A program made the position numbers and the translations under genes. The notes beneath the pieces were generated by a model that saw only the letters and a list, made by a program, of their open reading frames with translations, was not told the origin of the DNA and did not search any database. Below, piece after piece: positions 16,307 through 24,661 of a stretch of DNA of 64,000 nucleotides; positions within the stretch are counted from its first letter, which is position 1, and every line of letters starts with the position of its first letter. Origin of the DNA: Clostridiales bacterium UBA1728 (GTDB taxonomy: Bacteria > Bacillota > Clostridia > Oscillospirales > Oscillospiraceae); contig DCIK01000028.1 in assembly GCA_002315975.1 (NCBI GenBank), positions 1 to 64,000 on the forward strand, in the 5' to 3' direction.

Positions 16307-17419
16307 ATGGATCATCAGCAGCTCTATCAGCAGCGACTTGGGCGCATTAACGCGGCGGTGGCCTGCAGCCACACGGACCGCATTCCCATTATGCCCTTTG
16401 CCCGCGCATATCCCTATGTCCGCAAGGGTCACAGCATGGGCGAGGCCATGAATGACCTGGCTCTGGCCCAGAGCGACATGAAGGACTGGATTCTGGCTTT
16501 GCAGCCGGATATGGCCGTCAGCTATACGGCCTCCTTTGCCGGCGCAGGCGCGGCCATGAGCGAAATGGGCGTAAGTCTGCTGGAGTGGCCGGGAAGAAGC
16601 GGCGGAGCTCTGGGCAATCACGGCACCACCCAGATCATCGAGGCCCCTCCCATGAGCGAGGACGACTATGAGGAGCTTGAGACCGCCCTCTCTCTGCTGC
16701 CCCGTTACGACTACACGCTGCCCAGGGCGCAGGCCTACCGCGCCGCCGCAAAGCAGTTCGAGCAGGAGCTGGAAGCGCTGGGCTACCCGGTGGCCTACAG
16801 CGCCATTGCCACCGCGCCCTACGATGTGCTGGGGCTCTGCCTCCGGGGTACGCTGGGGCTCATGACTGACATTTATATGTATGAGGACGAGGTCAACGAG
16901 CTGCAGGAGCTGCTGCTCCCGGTGATTCTGGACAATGCCCTTGCCCATGCCGCCGAGAGCGCAGGCCGCTTCGTCTATGTGCCGCTGAAAAACGGCATGG
17001 AGGGCTACCTCTCTCTGGAGCAGTACGAAGACTTCTACTTCCCCATGGTGAAGAAGCTCTGCGAGGGGCTCATCGCCAAAGGTCTCACGCCGCTTCTCTA
17101 TTGCGAAGGCCCCTACAGCTCCCGGCTGGAGCTGCTCAACGAGCTGCCCGAAGGGCAGTGCGTCATCCGTCTGGATAACGCCGATATGCCCCGGGCCAAG
17201 GCGGTTCTGGGCAAAACCCACTGTCTCTCCGGCGGCTTCTACGCCTATGATCTGCTGCACAGCACGCCTGAGGCCATCCGCGAGTATCTGAAATCTCTGC
17301 TGGATACCATGGGTCGTGACGGCGGCTACATCTTCGATTTCGGCGATTGTCTGGATCAGGCAAAGCCGGAGAATGTAGAGGCCATGCTTACCACCCTTCG
17401 GGATTGCGGCGCCTACTAA
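16307..17419 (+). CDS. Uroporphyrinogen decarboxylase-fold (MtaA/UroD-like) protein
   Basis: 370 residues of the UroD/methyltransferase superfamily. Recognisable parts are an N-terminal RINAAVACSHTDRIPIMPFA (the HxDRxP pattern), TAPYDVLGLCLRG in the middle, YEDFYFPMVKKL near 240, and a C-terminal GGYIFDFGDC. Members include UroD, cobalamin:coenzyme M methyltransferases and relatives acting on corrinoid proteins. No other haem-synthesis gene is nearby, so a corrinoid methyl-transfer role is more likely than haem synthesis, but this is inference. GAGGGGAAC precedes the ATG. Confidence 0.75.
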   Translation: MDHQQLYQQRLGRINAAVACSHTDRIPIMPFARAYPYVRKGHSMGEAMNDLALAQSDMKDWILALQPDMAVSYTASFAGAGAAMSEMGVSLLEWPGRSGGALGNHGTTQIIEAPPMSEDDYEELETALSLLPRYDYTLPRAQAYRAAAKQFEQELEALGYPVAYSAIATAPYDVLGLCLRGTLGLMTDIYMYEDEVNELQELLLPVILDNALAHAAESAGRFVYVPLKNGMEGYLSLEQYEDFYFPMVKKLCEGLIAKGLTPLLYCEGPYSSRLELLNELPEGQCVIRLDNADMPRAKAVLGKTHCLSGGFYAYDLLHSTPEAIREYLKSLLDTMGRDGGYIFDFGDCLDQAKPENVEAMLTTLRDCGAY

Positions 17420-17433
17420 TTTCAGATTCTCTC

Positions 17434-17462
17434 TTGACCCGTTCCGAGAAAAGGTATATAGT
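17434..17462 (+). promoter_or_regulatory. Promoter of the secreted protein at 17499
   Basis: TTGACC (17434-17439), 17-bp spacer, TATAGT (17457-17462), about 37 bp before the ATG. Confidence 0.6.
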
Positions 17463-17498
17463 GTAAACGCTGAAAATTATTCAAGGAGGAACGTCCTT

Positions 17499-18179
17499 AT
17501 GACTCGCAAGTTTAGCAGAGCTCTGCCTCTGTTTCTCGCTCTTCTGATGCTTCTCACCCTTTCCGTTTCCGCCAAGAAGCCCGGTAAGAAGGAGCCTGAA
17601 AAGATCTGCCCCGTAATCCAGCTCAAGACTGTTGTCACCGAAGCGCCCAGCGTGGAAAAGGTCGGCGTTGCCAGCTGCGCCCTCTCCACCCTGAAGCTCG
17701 TCGGCGGCAGTGCTGAAGATGAATTCGGCAACCCCGTTCCCGGCGTTTTCGTCTGGGATGATCCCACTGCCACCATGAAGGTCGGCATTCATGAAGTCAC
17801 CGTTCGTTTCGTCCCCTTCTGGTACAAGAGCTACGCCGAGTGCACCTGCACCGTAAAGGTTCATGCCTACAAGCTGAACCTGACCGTGAAGCAGCTCCCC
17901 ACCGTGGAGGAGAAGAAGCTGGCCGTGGGCAAGAGCGTGTCTGAGCTTACCCTCTACGACGGCGTGGCCGTGAACCACTTTGAAAAGGGTCGTCCCGCCA
18001 TTGCCGGACATTTCGAGTTCGTCGATCCCGATCAGAAGTTTGACAAGGCCGGCACCTACGAGTGCGCCGTGGTCTTCAAGCCCGACAACAGTGAGCTCTA
18101 CAACGATGCCACCGTCACCTACGCCCGCAACGCCGACCGTACCTTCAAGGATGCTTACATCAGCGTCACCGTCGGCTGA
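17499..18179 (+). CDS. Secreted protein with Ig-like/MBG-like repeats
   Basis: 226 residues. A signal peptide spans residues 1-25 (a hydrophobic LFLALLMLLTLSVSA run). Two beta-rich modules follow, each with the pattern G-x-F-x-W/F-x-DP, then G-x-Y/H-E-x2-V-x-F-x-P and a tyrosine near the end (GVFVWDDP...VRFVPFWYKSY and GHFEFVDP...VVFKPDNSELY). This looks like the small bacterial Ig-like or MBG folds found in surface adhesins. No anchor is seen. It has its own promoter and terminator and is therefore monocistronic. Function not assigned. Confidence 0.7.
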   Translation: MTRKFSRALPLFLALLMLLTLSVSAKKPGKKEPEKICPVIQLKTVVTEAPSVEKVGVASCALSTLKLVGGSAEDEFGNPVPGVFVWDDPTATMKVGIHEVTVRFVPFWYKSYAECTCTVKVHAYKLNLTVKQLPTVEEKKLAVGKSVSELTLYDGVAVNHFEKGRPAIAGHFEFVDPDQKFDKAGTYECAVVFKPDNSELYNDATVTYARNADRTFKDAYISVTVG

Positions 18180-18190
18180 GTTACGCAGCT

Positions 18191-18238
18191 AAAAAGTCTC
18201 GTTTTCCTTCCGCTTTCGGCAGGGAACGAGACTTTTTA
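18191..18238 (+). terminator. Terminator after the Ig-like protein
   Basis: AAAAAGTCTCGTT pairs with AACGAGACTTTTT around a loop of about 20 nt; T5 follows. Roughly symmetrical, so it could act in both directions. Confidence 0.75.
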
Positions 18239-18260
18239 TTTTTGCCGGGAAATACACTTT

Positions 18261-18286
18261 GTAGGGCTCGGCCTCCCGGACGAGCC
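18261..18286. repeat. Family C short palindrome, copy 3
   Basis: GTAGGGCTCGGCCTCCCGGA followed by CGAGCC (one extra C relative to copies 1 and 2), again followed by ACGGATTGCCGCGTCG. Confidence 0.7.
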
Positions 18287-18366
18287 GGAGAGAGAACGGA
18301 TTGCCGCGTCGCCTCGCTCCTCGCAATCAGGATGAAGAGATTCACCACGATAAACGAAAGCCCTGT

Positions 18367-18497
18367 GGCTCCCTCTGCGAGGGAGCTGCCCCAGTGCGCT
18401 CACTGGGGCTGAGGGAGAGAGGTTCTTTTGAGCTGTTTCGTAGACGATCCCTCCCTCAGTCTCGCTGCGCGAGCCAGCTCCCTCATCTGAGGGAGCC
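18367..18497. repeat. Family A palindromic repeat, copy A3
   Basis: 131 bp bounded by GGCTCCCTC and GAGGGAGCC, with inner CTGAGGGAG/CTCCCTCAG and a CCCCAGTG-cgct-CACTGGGG hairpin. It is close to the reverse complement of copies A6 and A7. TTTCACAGCAATGACAGGC follows near 18519-18537, as after A1. It fills the gap before the glycosylase gene. Confidence 0.8.
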
Positions 18498-18632
18498 AAG
18501 AAAGGGTCTTGTAGCACTTTCACAGCAATGACAGGCTTTTCCAGAGTCTCTTTTTTCATGCCCTTTCCCCTCCTTGCATTTCTCCCGCCGCTGTGCTACA
18601 ATAGGTCGAAATCTGGTCGGGAGGAGCGCAGC

Positions 18633-19208
18633 ATGGACGAAGAGCTGAGCTTGCAGGAAATAGAGCGGGATTGTCTCCTATGCCGGGAGTGCCCCCTGTG
18701 CGAGGGACGGCATAATGTGGTTTTCGGCGTGGGCAATGAGCACGCCGAGCTGATGCTGGTGGGCGAAGGCCCCGGCGAGCAGGAGGATCTGCAGGGCGAG
18801 CCCTTTGTGGGCCCCGCAGGGCAGCTGCTGGACGATATGCTGGAGCTCATCGACCTGCGCCGGGATCAGATTTACATCTGCAACATCGTCAAGTGCCGCC
18901 CGCCCCGGAACCGTGACCCTCTCTCCCAGGAGCAGGACGCCTGCCGTCATTGGCTGGATGCCCAGATCGCGCGGGTGCAGCCGAAAGTGCTGGTCTGTCT
19001 GGGCCGCATTGCCGCCACCGCCCTCATCAGCGAGGACTTCAAAATCACCCGGCAGCACGGGCAGTGGTTCCCCGTCAACGGCATAGCCATGACGGCCATC
19101 TACCACCCCTCCGCTCTGCTGCGGGACCCCGGCAAGCGCCCGGAAACCTTTGTCGACCTGCGCAGCATCCGCGCCAAGGCCCGGGAGCTCACCGAACTCT
19201 ATCATTAA
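18633..19208 (+). CDS. Uracil-DNA glycosylase, family 4
   Basis: 191 residues from ATG 18633 (GGGAGGAG upstream); the longer open frame from 18528 lacks a ribosome site. Family 4 UDGs remove uracil from DNA and carry a 4Fe-4S cluster. Visible are the N-terminal CLLCRECPLC cysteines, motif GEGPGEQEDLQGEPFVG, the NIVKCRPPRNRDP segment, VCLGRIAATAL and the HPSALLR motif near the C-terminus. The family-4 identity rests on the Cys cluster plus GEGPGxxEDxxGxPFVG. Confidence 0.93.
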   Translation: MDEELSLQEIERDCLLCRECPLCEGRHNVVFGVGNEHAELMLVGEGPGEQEDLQGEPFVGPAGQLLDDMLELIDLRRDQIYICNIVKCRPPRNRDPLSQEQDACRHWLDAQIARVQPKVLVCLGRIAATALISEDFKITRQHGQWFPVNGIAMTAIYHPSALLRDPGKRPETFVDLRSIRAKARELTELYH

Positions 19209-19222
19209 GAGAAGGTTGATCT

Positions 19223-20098
19223 ATGCTTACAAAGCAGCCCTTGACCATATCCGATCGCGCCCGCTGGCAGGCCGCTCTTCGGGAGGAAAACAGCCGCAGC
19301 GCCTCCCTGTCCTTTGCCTCCGGCTTTATCTGGCATCGCCACTGTCCCCTGTTTCTGGTGGAGGCCGCAGGCCGCCTTACCATGGAGCTGGCCTGTAAAA
19401 GGCGGGGCATTTTCTACCTCTGGCCCATCGGTCAGGGAGATATCAGAACCGCGCTGGAAGCTCTCGTAGAGGACAGCCGGGGTGAGCTCGTCCTCCGCTA
19501 TCTGGAAAAGCGCCATGTGGAAGCACTGGAGGCTCTCTTTCCCGACCGTTTCGAGATCGAGGAGGACAGAGACAGTGCTGACTATCTATACTCTCTCAGC
19601 GCCTTTGCCACCCTCGCCGGAAAGAAGCTCCACGGCAAGCGCAACTTCTGCAACCGCTTTGAAGCCGCCCACAGCTGGGAGGCCAGAGCCCTGACGCGGG
19701 AGGACTTCCCCGCTTGCCTCGCTCTCTTTGAGCGCTGGGCCGAGGGTCGGGAGGACACTGAGGACGAGCGCACGGCCCTCTCCGCCGCCTTCACCCATTG
19801 GGAGACGCTGGAGCTGGAGGGAACCCTGCTGCTCTGCGAAAATGAGCCCATCGCCTTCAGTGTGGGCGAGAGGCTCAATGAAGAAACCTTTGATATCCAC
19901 TTTGAAAAGGCCGCCGCTTCCATCCCCGGCGCCTATCCCATGATTGCCCGGGAGACCGCAAAACAGCTTCTCTCTTCCCACCCTGAGCTGACCACCCTGA
20001 ACCGGGAGGAGGACATGGGCATTCCCGGTCTCCGCAAGGCCAAGGAGGAGTGGTATCCTGCAGAGCTGCTGATGAAATATACCGCAAGGCTGAAATAA
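19223..20098 (+). CDS. DUF2156 protein (LPG-synthase C-terminal fold)
   Basis: 291 residues, related to the cytosolic acyltransferase domain of phosphatidylglycerol lysyltransferases (DUF2156/GNAT-like fold). Typical features: DYLYSLSAFATLAGKKLHGKRNFCNRF (about residues 115-141), IAFSVGERLNEETFDIHFEKA (about 214-234), the conserved LNREEDMGIPGLRKAKEEWYP near 259-279, and the terminal MKYTAR. It has no membrane part. Standalone members may transfer amino acids from aminoacyl-tRNA, but the acceptor is unknown. It follows the glycosylase gene by 14 bp. Confidence 0.8.
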   Translation: MLTKQPLTISDRARWQAALREENSRSASLSFASGFIWHRHCPLFLVEAAGRLTMELACKRRGIFYLWPIGQGDIRTALEALVEDSRGELVLRYLEKRHVEALEALFPDRFEIEEDRDSADYLYSLSAFATLAGKKLHGKRNFCNRFEAAHSWEARALTREDFPACLALFERWAEGREDTEDERTALSAAFTHWETLELEGTLLLCENEPIAFSVGERLNEETFDIHFEKAAASIPGAYPMIARETAKQLLSSHPELTTLNREEDMGIPGLRKAKEEWYPAELLMKYTARLK

Positions 20099-20142
20099 AA
20101 TGCACCGCCCCGCTCCCCTCACGGAAGCAGGGCGGTGTTTTT
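20095..20142. terminator. Bidirectional terminator between DUF2156 gene and psd
   Basis: 8-bp stem CACCGCCC/GGGCGGTG (20103-20110 with 20130-20137), T5 on the right and AAAA on the left. It separates two convergent genes. Confidence 0.75.
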
Positions 20143-21013
20143 ATTGGACTATGCGTTCCCTCACGCTCTCGGCGATCCACATACCCCGGGAAACGGGAAT
20201 CTCGGGGGTGGTGCTCAGTGCCTGCAGGAGCTCGGGGCGCAGCTCAATTCTGTTCTTCTCGATGAGCAGCACGATGGTGGAGCCGCAGAGCTCAAAATGT
20301 CCCATCTCCTGCCCCCGGCGGAAGCGGGCGTTTTCCAGCTCGGTCACAATGCCGCCCACAGCCATGGCTCCCACCTCAATCTGCACCATGGAGCCGAACT
20401 CGTCGGTCTCCAGCAGATGCCAGCAGCGGCGGTTCAGCCGATACACCGGGTAGGTCTCGCAGGCGATGGGCTGCACGCTGTGGAGCTGCCCCTCGATGTA
20501 GTGGTTCTCGCCTATGTAGCCGTCCGCCACAAAGGCGTAGCGGTGGTAGTCGCTGGCCCGCAGCCGGAAGATCAGGCACAGGCCGCCCCGGTAACGCTCG
20601 GCCAGCTCCTCATCGTTCACCAGATCGCAGAGGCGATAGTAGGAGCTCTTTATGGCGAAGCTGCCGTTCTCCTCCACGGGGAAGGCGCTGAGAAGGCCGT
20701 CACAGGGGCTGATGAGATGTCTGGGGTCGCTGTCCTCTATGGGGCAGTCCTTCATGCGGGTGAAAAAGGATGCGAAGTTGCGGTACTTCTGCCCCGCAAA
20801 ATCGTCCATGGGGATGTCATGCTTACGGATGTAGCGCCGCACCATGGGCTTGGAGAGCCGGGAGTTCATATAGGCCGCCATGAGTCTGGGCGTACCGGAC
20901 TTCAGCATGGCCTGCATGAGCACACGGCCGGTGACGGTGCCGTAGAAAAAGCGCATGGCCTTGTTGCCCAGCGCCGGGTTTTTCCTGTCCTTCAAAAGCG
21001 TTCTCCCCTTCAC
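20141..21013 (-). CDS. psd: Phosphatidylserine decarboxylase
   Basis: Makes phosphatidylethanolamine from phosphatidylserine at the membrane. Product is 290 residues from a GTG at 21013. A TTG at 20995 has a better-placed ribosome site (AAGGGGAG, 7 nt upstream) and may be the true start. The enzyme is cleaved at a Gly-Ser bond to create a pyruvoyl group; the site here is CGST (243-246, Ser245), with Cys in place of the usual Leu. Other catalytic positions are PCDG (103-106) and DYHRY (155-159, His157). Confidence 0.93.
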   Translation of the reverse strand: MKGRTLLKDRKNPALGNKAMRFFYGTVTGRVLMQAMLKSGTPRLMAAYMNSRLSKPMVRRYIRKHDIPMDDFAGQKYRNFASFFTRMKDCPIEDSDPRHLISPCDGLLSAFPVEENGSFAIKSSYYRLCDLVNDEELAERYRGGLCLIFRLRASDYHRYAFVADGYIGENHYIEGQLHSVQPIACETYPVYRLNRRCWHLLETDEFGSMVQIEVGAMAVGGIVTELENARFRRGQEMGHFELCGSTIVLLIEKNRIELRPELLQALSTTPEIPVSRGMWIAESVRERIVQ

Positions 21014-21028
21014 AGAAATGCTTCATGC

Positions 21029-21057
21029 AGTATAGCAAAAAATCCCCACTCTGTAAA
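21029..21057 (-). promoter_or_regulatory. psd promoter overlapping the asnA terminator
   Basis: Minus-strand TTTACA (21052-21057), 17-bp spacer, TATACT (21029-21034). The -35 box is in the loop of the asnA terminator and the spacer is its 3' stem. Confidence 0.5.
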
Positions 21058-21070
21058 GTGGGGATTTTTT
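21037..21070 (-). terminator. asnA terminator
   Basis: 14-bp stem (21037-21050 with 21057-21070) around a 6-nt loop, with an A6 run on the plus strand that forms the minus-strand U-tract. Confidence 0.8.
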
Positions 21071-21079
21071 GCAGTTCTT

Positions 21080-22090
21080 TCACAGCAGGTTAATTCCCGC
21101 CTTTTCGCACTTTTCCCGGGTTTCCGTGTCCCATACGCCGCACTGGACCTCGCCGATGTGGGCGCAGCCTAAAAGCAGCATACACAGGCGGCTCTGGCCG
21201 ATGCCGCCGCCGATGGAGTAGGGCAGCTCGCCCGCAAGCAGAGCCTTGTGGTAGGGCAGACTGCGCCGCTCGTCCTTGCCGGAGAGGGTAAGCTGCCGGT
21301 CGAGACTCTCGGGGCTCACGCGGATGCCCATGGAGGAAATCTCAAAGGTGCGCTGCAGCACCGGGTTGTAGAAGAGAATATCGCCGTTGAGCTCCCAGTC
21401 GTCATAGTCGGGGGCGCGGCCGTCGTGGGGCTGACCGGAGCGGAGCACCTTGCCGATCTGCATGAGGAACACCGTGTGGTGCTCCCGGGTGATGGCGGTC
21501 TCCCGCTGGGTGGGCGTAAGGTCGGGGTAGCGATCCTCCAGCTCCTGAGAGGTGATGAAGTACACCTCGCGATCCAGCCGGCTGTGGATCTTGCCGAACT
21601 CCCATTCCAGCTCGTCGGCAGTCATGCAGATGGCGCTGATGATGCGGCGCACGGTGTCCTGCAGGTACTCCACCGTCCGCTCCTCGGGGAGGATGACCTT
21701 TTCCCAGTCCCACTGGTCCACATAGACCGAATGGAGGTTGTCCAGCGTGTCCTCATCCCGGCGGATGGCGTTCATGTCGGTGTAAAGACCCTTGCCGGGG
21801 TAGAAGTTGTACTGGCGCAGCGCCCAGCGCTTCCATTTGGCCAGGGACTGCACCACCTGGCACTGACAGCCCTCCACGGCGGGCACATCAAAGCCCACAG
21901 GCCGTTCCTTGCCGGAGAGGTCATCGTTGAGACCGCTGTCGGCGGAAACGAAAAGGGGAGCGGAGACCCGCTTGAGATTCAGGGCCGACCCCAGATTCTT
22001 CTGGAAACTCTGTTTGATAAATTCAATGGCACGCTGGGTCTCATAAACACTCAGCACAGGCGTATAGCCTTCGGGAATAATACAGGGCAT
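21080..22090 (-). CDS. asnA: Aspartate-ammonia ligase
   Basis: Ammonia-dependent asparagine synthetase related to class II aminoacyl-tRNA synthetases. Starting at 22090 (AGGAGG 9 bp upstream) it has 336 residues, the family length. Motifs include QRAIEFIKQSFQKNL near the N-terminus, VSAPLFV, LNDDLSG, the ALRQYNFYPGKGLYTDMNAIR stretch and the C-terminal SIGGGIGQSRLCMLLL. It is transcribed alone from the promoter at 22307-22335, with a repeat element in its leader. Confidence 0.95.
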   Translation of the reverse strand: MPCIIPEGYTPVLSVYETQRAIEFIKQSFQKNLGSALNLKRVSAPLFVSADSGLNDDLSGKERPVGFDVPAVEGCQCQVVQSLAKWKRWALRQYNFYPGKGLYTDMNAIRRDEDTLDNLHSVYVDQWDWEKVILPEERTVEYLQDTVRRIISAICMTADELEWEFGKIHSRLDREVYFITSQELEDRYPDLTPTQRETAITREHHTVFLMQIGKVLRSGQPHDGRAPDYDDWELNGDILFYNPVLQRTFEISSMGIRVSPESLDRQLTLSGKDERRSLPYHKALLAGELPYSIGGGIGQSRLCMLLLGCAHIGEVQCGVWDTETREKCEKAGINLL

Positions 22091-22111
22091 GGCCGCTGAC
22101 CTCCTTATTTT

Positions 22112-22243
22112 ATTCGACTGCAAAGCTGCGTTTTGCAATCGAGTGCTCGCGCATATCGCGGCGGCTACGCCGCCTTGGTCGGCGCGAGGGCTCGCTTTGC
22201 TCGCCTGATGGTGTTTTGAATGTGGCAAAGCTACATTCAAAAC
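22112..22243 (-). repeat. Family B structured repeat, copy B4, in the asnA leader
   Basis: Minus-strand copy with the outer helix CTCGCGC/GCGCGAG, inner GGCGGC-gta-GCCGCC and both flanking hairpins, but the GGC...GCC hairpin between them is degenerate (only the outer three pairs form). It lies in the transcribed asnA leader if the promoter call at 22307-22335 is right. Confidence 0.75.
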
Positions 22244-22306
22244 CTTTTACAAGACGGTACAGTTTTTTGCAATCCATTAGCGAACTGAATCCGCAAATAT
22301 GTTCGC

Positions 22307-22335
22307 ACTATACGCTGATTGGGGGAAATTGTCAA
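22307..22335 (-). promoter_or_regulatory. asnA promoter
   Basis: Minus-strand TTGACA (22330-22335), 17-bp spacer, TATAGT (22307-22312). The leader is about 210 nt and contains repeat B4; no T-box motif was found in it. Confidence 0.6.
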
Positions 22336-22364
22336 GCGAGAATTGGAGACGGTTCTCAAATGTG

Positions 22365-23129
22365 TCATTTTGAGATGCCGAAGATCCGCTTTCCGTTTTC
22401 CAGTCCGGCCTGCAGCACCTCCTCGGTGCTCAGCCCCTTGATTTCCGCGATCTTTGCGGCGATGTAGGGGATCATGGTGGAGTCGTTGCGCTGACCCCGG
22501 CGGGGAACGGGGGTCATGTAGGGGCTGTCGGTCTCCAGCAGGATGCGGTCTAAGGGCGTTACCGCCAGCACCTCGGCGGCCTTTTTATTATTCTTATAGG
22601 TAACGGGCCCGTCAAAGCCCAGATACCAGCCGTCCTTCAGCAGAATCTGCGCCATCTCCGCGCTGCCGGAGTAGCAGTGGAACACACCCCGCAGTCCCGG
22701 ATAGCAGCTCACCGCGTTCAGGCAGTCCTCGTGGGCCTCCCGGTCGTGGATGATCACCGGTAGCTTCAGCTTCATGGCCAGCTTCAGCTGGGCGTGAAGC
22801 ATTTCCTTCTGAAGCTCCTTGTGCTCCTTGTCCCAGTAGTAGTCCAGCCCGATCTCCCCGATGGCCACCACCTTAGGCTGCCTGGCCATTTCCTCGATTT
22901 CTGCAAGAGAAAGCGCATCCCAGCTCTCCCACTCCTCCGGATGCCAGCCCACCGCCGCATAAACATAACTATATTCATTGGATAATGCAAGAACGGCTGC
23001 ATTGGAAACCCTCTCGCACCCGGGATTCACAACCAACTGTACACCCTGTGCGGGCAGATTTTGCAGGATTTCCTTCCTGTCAGAATCGAAACTTGCAGAA
23101 TCGTAGTGAGCATGTGTGTCAAATAGCAT
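22365..23129 (-). CDS. tatD: TatD family metal-dependent DNase
   Basis: A 254-residue TIM-barrel hydrolase. Metal-binding and catalytic motifs are visible in order: FDTHAHYDS (residues 3-11), VAIGEIGLDYYW (about 90-101), PVIIHDREA (about 124-132), GVFHCYSGS (about 148-156) and LLETDSPYMTP (about 204-214). TatD enzymes act as 3'-5' exonucleases or deoxyribonucleases. AGGAGG precedes the ATG. Confidence 0.95.
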   Translation of the reverse strand: MLFDTHAHYDSASFDSDRKEILQNLPAQGVQLVVNPGCERVSNAAVLALSNEYSYVYAAVGWHPEEWESWDALSLAEIEEMARQPKVVAIGEIGLDYYWDKEHKELQKEMLHAQLKLAMKLKLPVIIHDREAHEDCLNAVSCYPGLRGVFHCYSGSAEMAQILLKDGWYLGFDGPVTYKNNKKAAEVLAVTPLDRILLETDSPYMTPVPRRGQRNDSTMIPYIAAKIAEIKGLSTEEVLQAGLENGKRIFGISK

Positions 23130-23199
23130 GATAACCTCCTAATTATGCGACTATGCTTTAGTCAAATTGCGAAAAGTGAAAAAATTTTGAATTTTCCTC

Positions 23200-23228
23200 T
23201 TGACCAACTTGCAGCTTGGTGCTATACT
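23200..23228 (+). promoter_or_regulatory. Promoter of the symporter gene
   Basis: TTGACC (23200-23205), 17-bp spacer, TATACT (23223-23228), about 40 bp before the ATG at 23269. Confidence 0.6.
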
Positions 23229-23268
23229 CCGTTCATCAATAAAAATTCATTCAAGGGAGAATGGGAAA

Positions 23269-24492
23269 ATGGAAAAGAAGAAATTCAAATTCGGGCTCGG
23301 CGGATGGATATTCGTCGCAATGATCCTCGGCATTCTGGTTGGTCTCGCCTGCATGGGCGAAGCCGCCGCAGCATTCACCACCAAGTATATTAAACCCTTT
23401 GGAACCATCTATGTCAACCTCTTAAAGTTCATGGTTGTGCCCGTTGTGCTGTTTTCCATCATCGACGGTGTCATTTCCCTGGGCGACATCAAGAAGGTCG
23501 GCTCCATCGGCTGGAAGACCATGGTCTACTACCTGCTGACCACCGCCATCGCCGTGTGCATCGGTCTGGCCGTGGCTATCCTCTTTAAGAACGGCGGTCT
23601 GTTCCCCCAGCTGGCCACCACCGATCTGGCCTACGAAGCCAAGAGCAGCAACATCATGGATGTTCTGGTAGACATCTTCCCCAGCAACTGGCTTGCTCCT
23701 CTGGTCAACGCGAATATGCTCCAGACCATCGTCATCGCCCTGTTCTTCGGCGCTGCCATCCTCATGACCGGCGATAAGGGCGGCAAGGTCGGCGATCTGT
23801 TCAACGCCATCTACGCCGTGGTCATGCAGATCATGATGATCATCATCAACATTACCCCCATCGGCGTCTTCTGCCTGATGGTCAATGTGGTGGCCGTCAA
23901 CGGCGCCAAGATCATCGGCGCTCTGGGCATGGCTATTCTGGCCGCCTACATCGGTTACCTGATCCACGTGGTTGTGGTCTACGGCATCAGCGTGAAGGTC
24001 TTTGCCAAGATGAGCCCCATGGCCTTCTTCAAGGGCATGGCTCCCGCCATGATCACCGCCTTCACCACCACCTCCTCCGCCGCTACCCTGCCCCTGACCA
24101 TCGAGTGCTCCAAGAAGCTGGGCGCTGACGACGAGATTTCCTCCTTCGTCCTGCCCCTGGGCTGCACCATCAACATGGACGGCACCGCCATTTACATGGG
24201 CATTACCTCCGTGTTCATCGCCTTCTGCTACGGCGTTGACCTGACCATGGCTCAGATGGCCACCATCGTTGTCACCGCCACCCTCGCCTCCATCGGTACC
24301 GCCGGTGTGTCCGGCGCCGGCATGATCATGCTGGCCATGGTGCTGCAGAGCGTTGGCCTCCCCGTGGAAGGCATCGCCCTCATCGCCGGCGTGGACAAGC
24401 TCTTCGACATGGGTCGTACCTGCCTGAACGTCACCGGCGACGGCACCTGCGCTCTGGCCGTGACCCAGTGGCAGAAGAAGCTGGCCAAGTAA
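23269..24492 (+). CDS. Dicarboxylate/amino acid:cation symporter (DAACS family)
   Basis: 407 residues from ATG 23269, preceded by AAGGGAGA. A GltP/GltT/SstT-type secondary transporter with about eight membrane helices and two re-entrant hairpins. Family motifs: FTTTSSAATLPLTIECSKK in the first hairpin region (about 263-281), GCTINMDGTAIYMG (about 298-311, the NMDGT motif of helix 7) and the terminal MGRTCLNVTGD segment (about 382-392) of helix 8. It should couple Na+ or H+ to uptake of glutamate, aspartate, serine/threonine or C4-dicarboxylates; the substrate cannot be told from this sequence alone. Confidence 0.92.
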   Translation: MEKKKFKFGLGGWIFVAMILGILVGLACMGEAAAAFTTKYIKPFGTIYVNLLKFMVVPVVLFSIIDGVISLGDIKKVGSIGWKTMVYYLLTTAIAVCIGLAVAILFKNGGLFPQLATTDLAYEAKSSNIMDVLVDIFPSNWLAPLVNANMLQTIVIALFFGAAILMTGDKGGKVGDLFNAIYAVVMQIMMIIINITPIGVFCLMVNVVAVNGAKIIGALGMAILAAYIGYLIHVVVVYGISVKVFAKMSPMAFFKGMAPAMITAFTTTSSAATLPLTIECSKKLGADDEISSFVLPLGCTINMDGTAIYMGITSVFIAFCYGVDLTMAQMATIVVTATLASIGTAGVSGAGMIMLAMVLQSVGLPVEGIALIAGVDKLFDMGRTCLNVTGDGTCALAVTQWQKKLAK

Positions 24493-24535
24493 GACTGATC
24501 CTTTTCACTCCTTAAAATTTGTTTCCCCCAGCGAT

Positions 24536-24570
24536 AAAGAGGCTGCCGATTCCGGCAGCCTCTTTGTTTT
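24536..24570 (+). terminator. Terminator of the symporter gene
   Basis: Stem GAGGCTGCCG/CGGCAGCCTC with an ATTC loop, followed by TTTGTTTT. Confidence 0.8.
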
Positions 24571-24572
24571 GT

Positions 24573-24602
24573 GTAGGGCTCGTCCGAAGGTCGAGCCCTA
24601 CA
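24573..24602. repeat. Family C short palindrome, variant copy
   Basis: GTAGGGCTCGTCCGAAGGTC followed by GAGCCCTAC; both ends match the other copies but the centre differs. Confidence 0.55.
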
Positions 24603-24612
24603 GCTTCACAGC

Positions 24613-24647
24613 AAAAAATGAGGCTGCGGCGGGTGCCGCAGCCTCAT
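24613..24647 (-). terminator. gap terminator
   Basis: 12-bp GC-rich stem ATGAGGCTGCGGC/GCCGCAGCCTCAT with a short loop; the A6 run at 24613-24618 is the minus-strand U-tract. Confidence 0.8.
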
Positions 24648-24661
24648 AGCTGAAGGAAAAA

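Noticed and set aside
18367..18497. Repeat families A and B considered as CRISPR repeats
   Set aside because: They are single, dispersed, palindromic intergenic elements without spacer arrays, and no cas gene is present.
22091..22306. T-box or other riboswitch in the asnA leader (also checked at glyS)
   Set aside because: No T-box sequence or antiterminator was found; the asnA leader is filled by repeat B4 and the glyS leader is too short.
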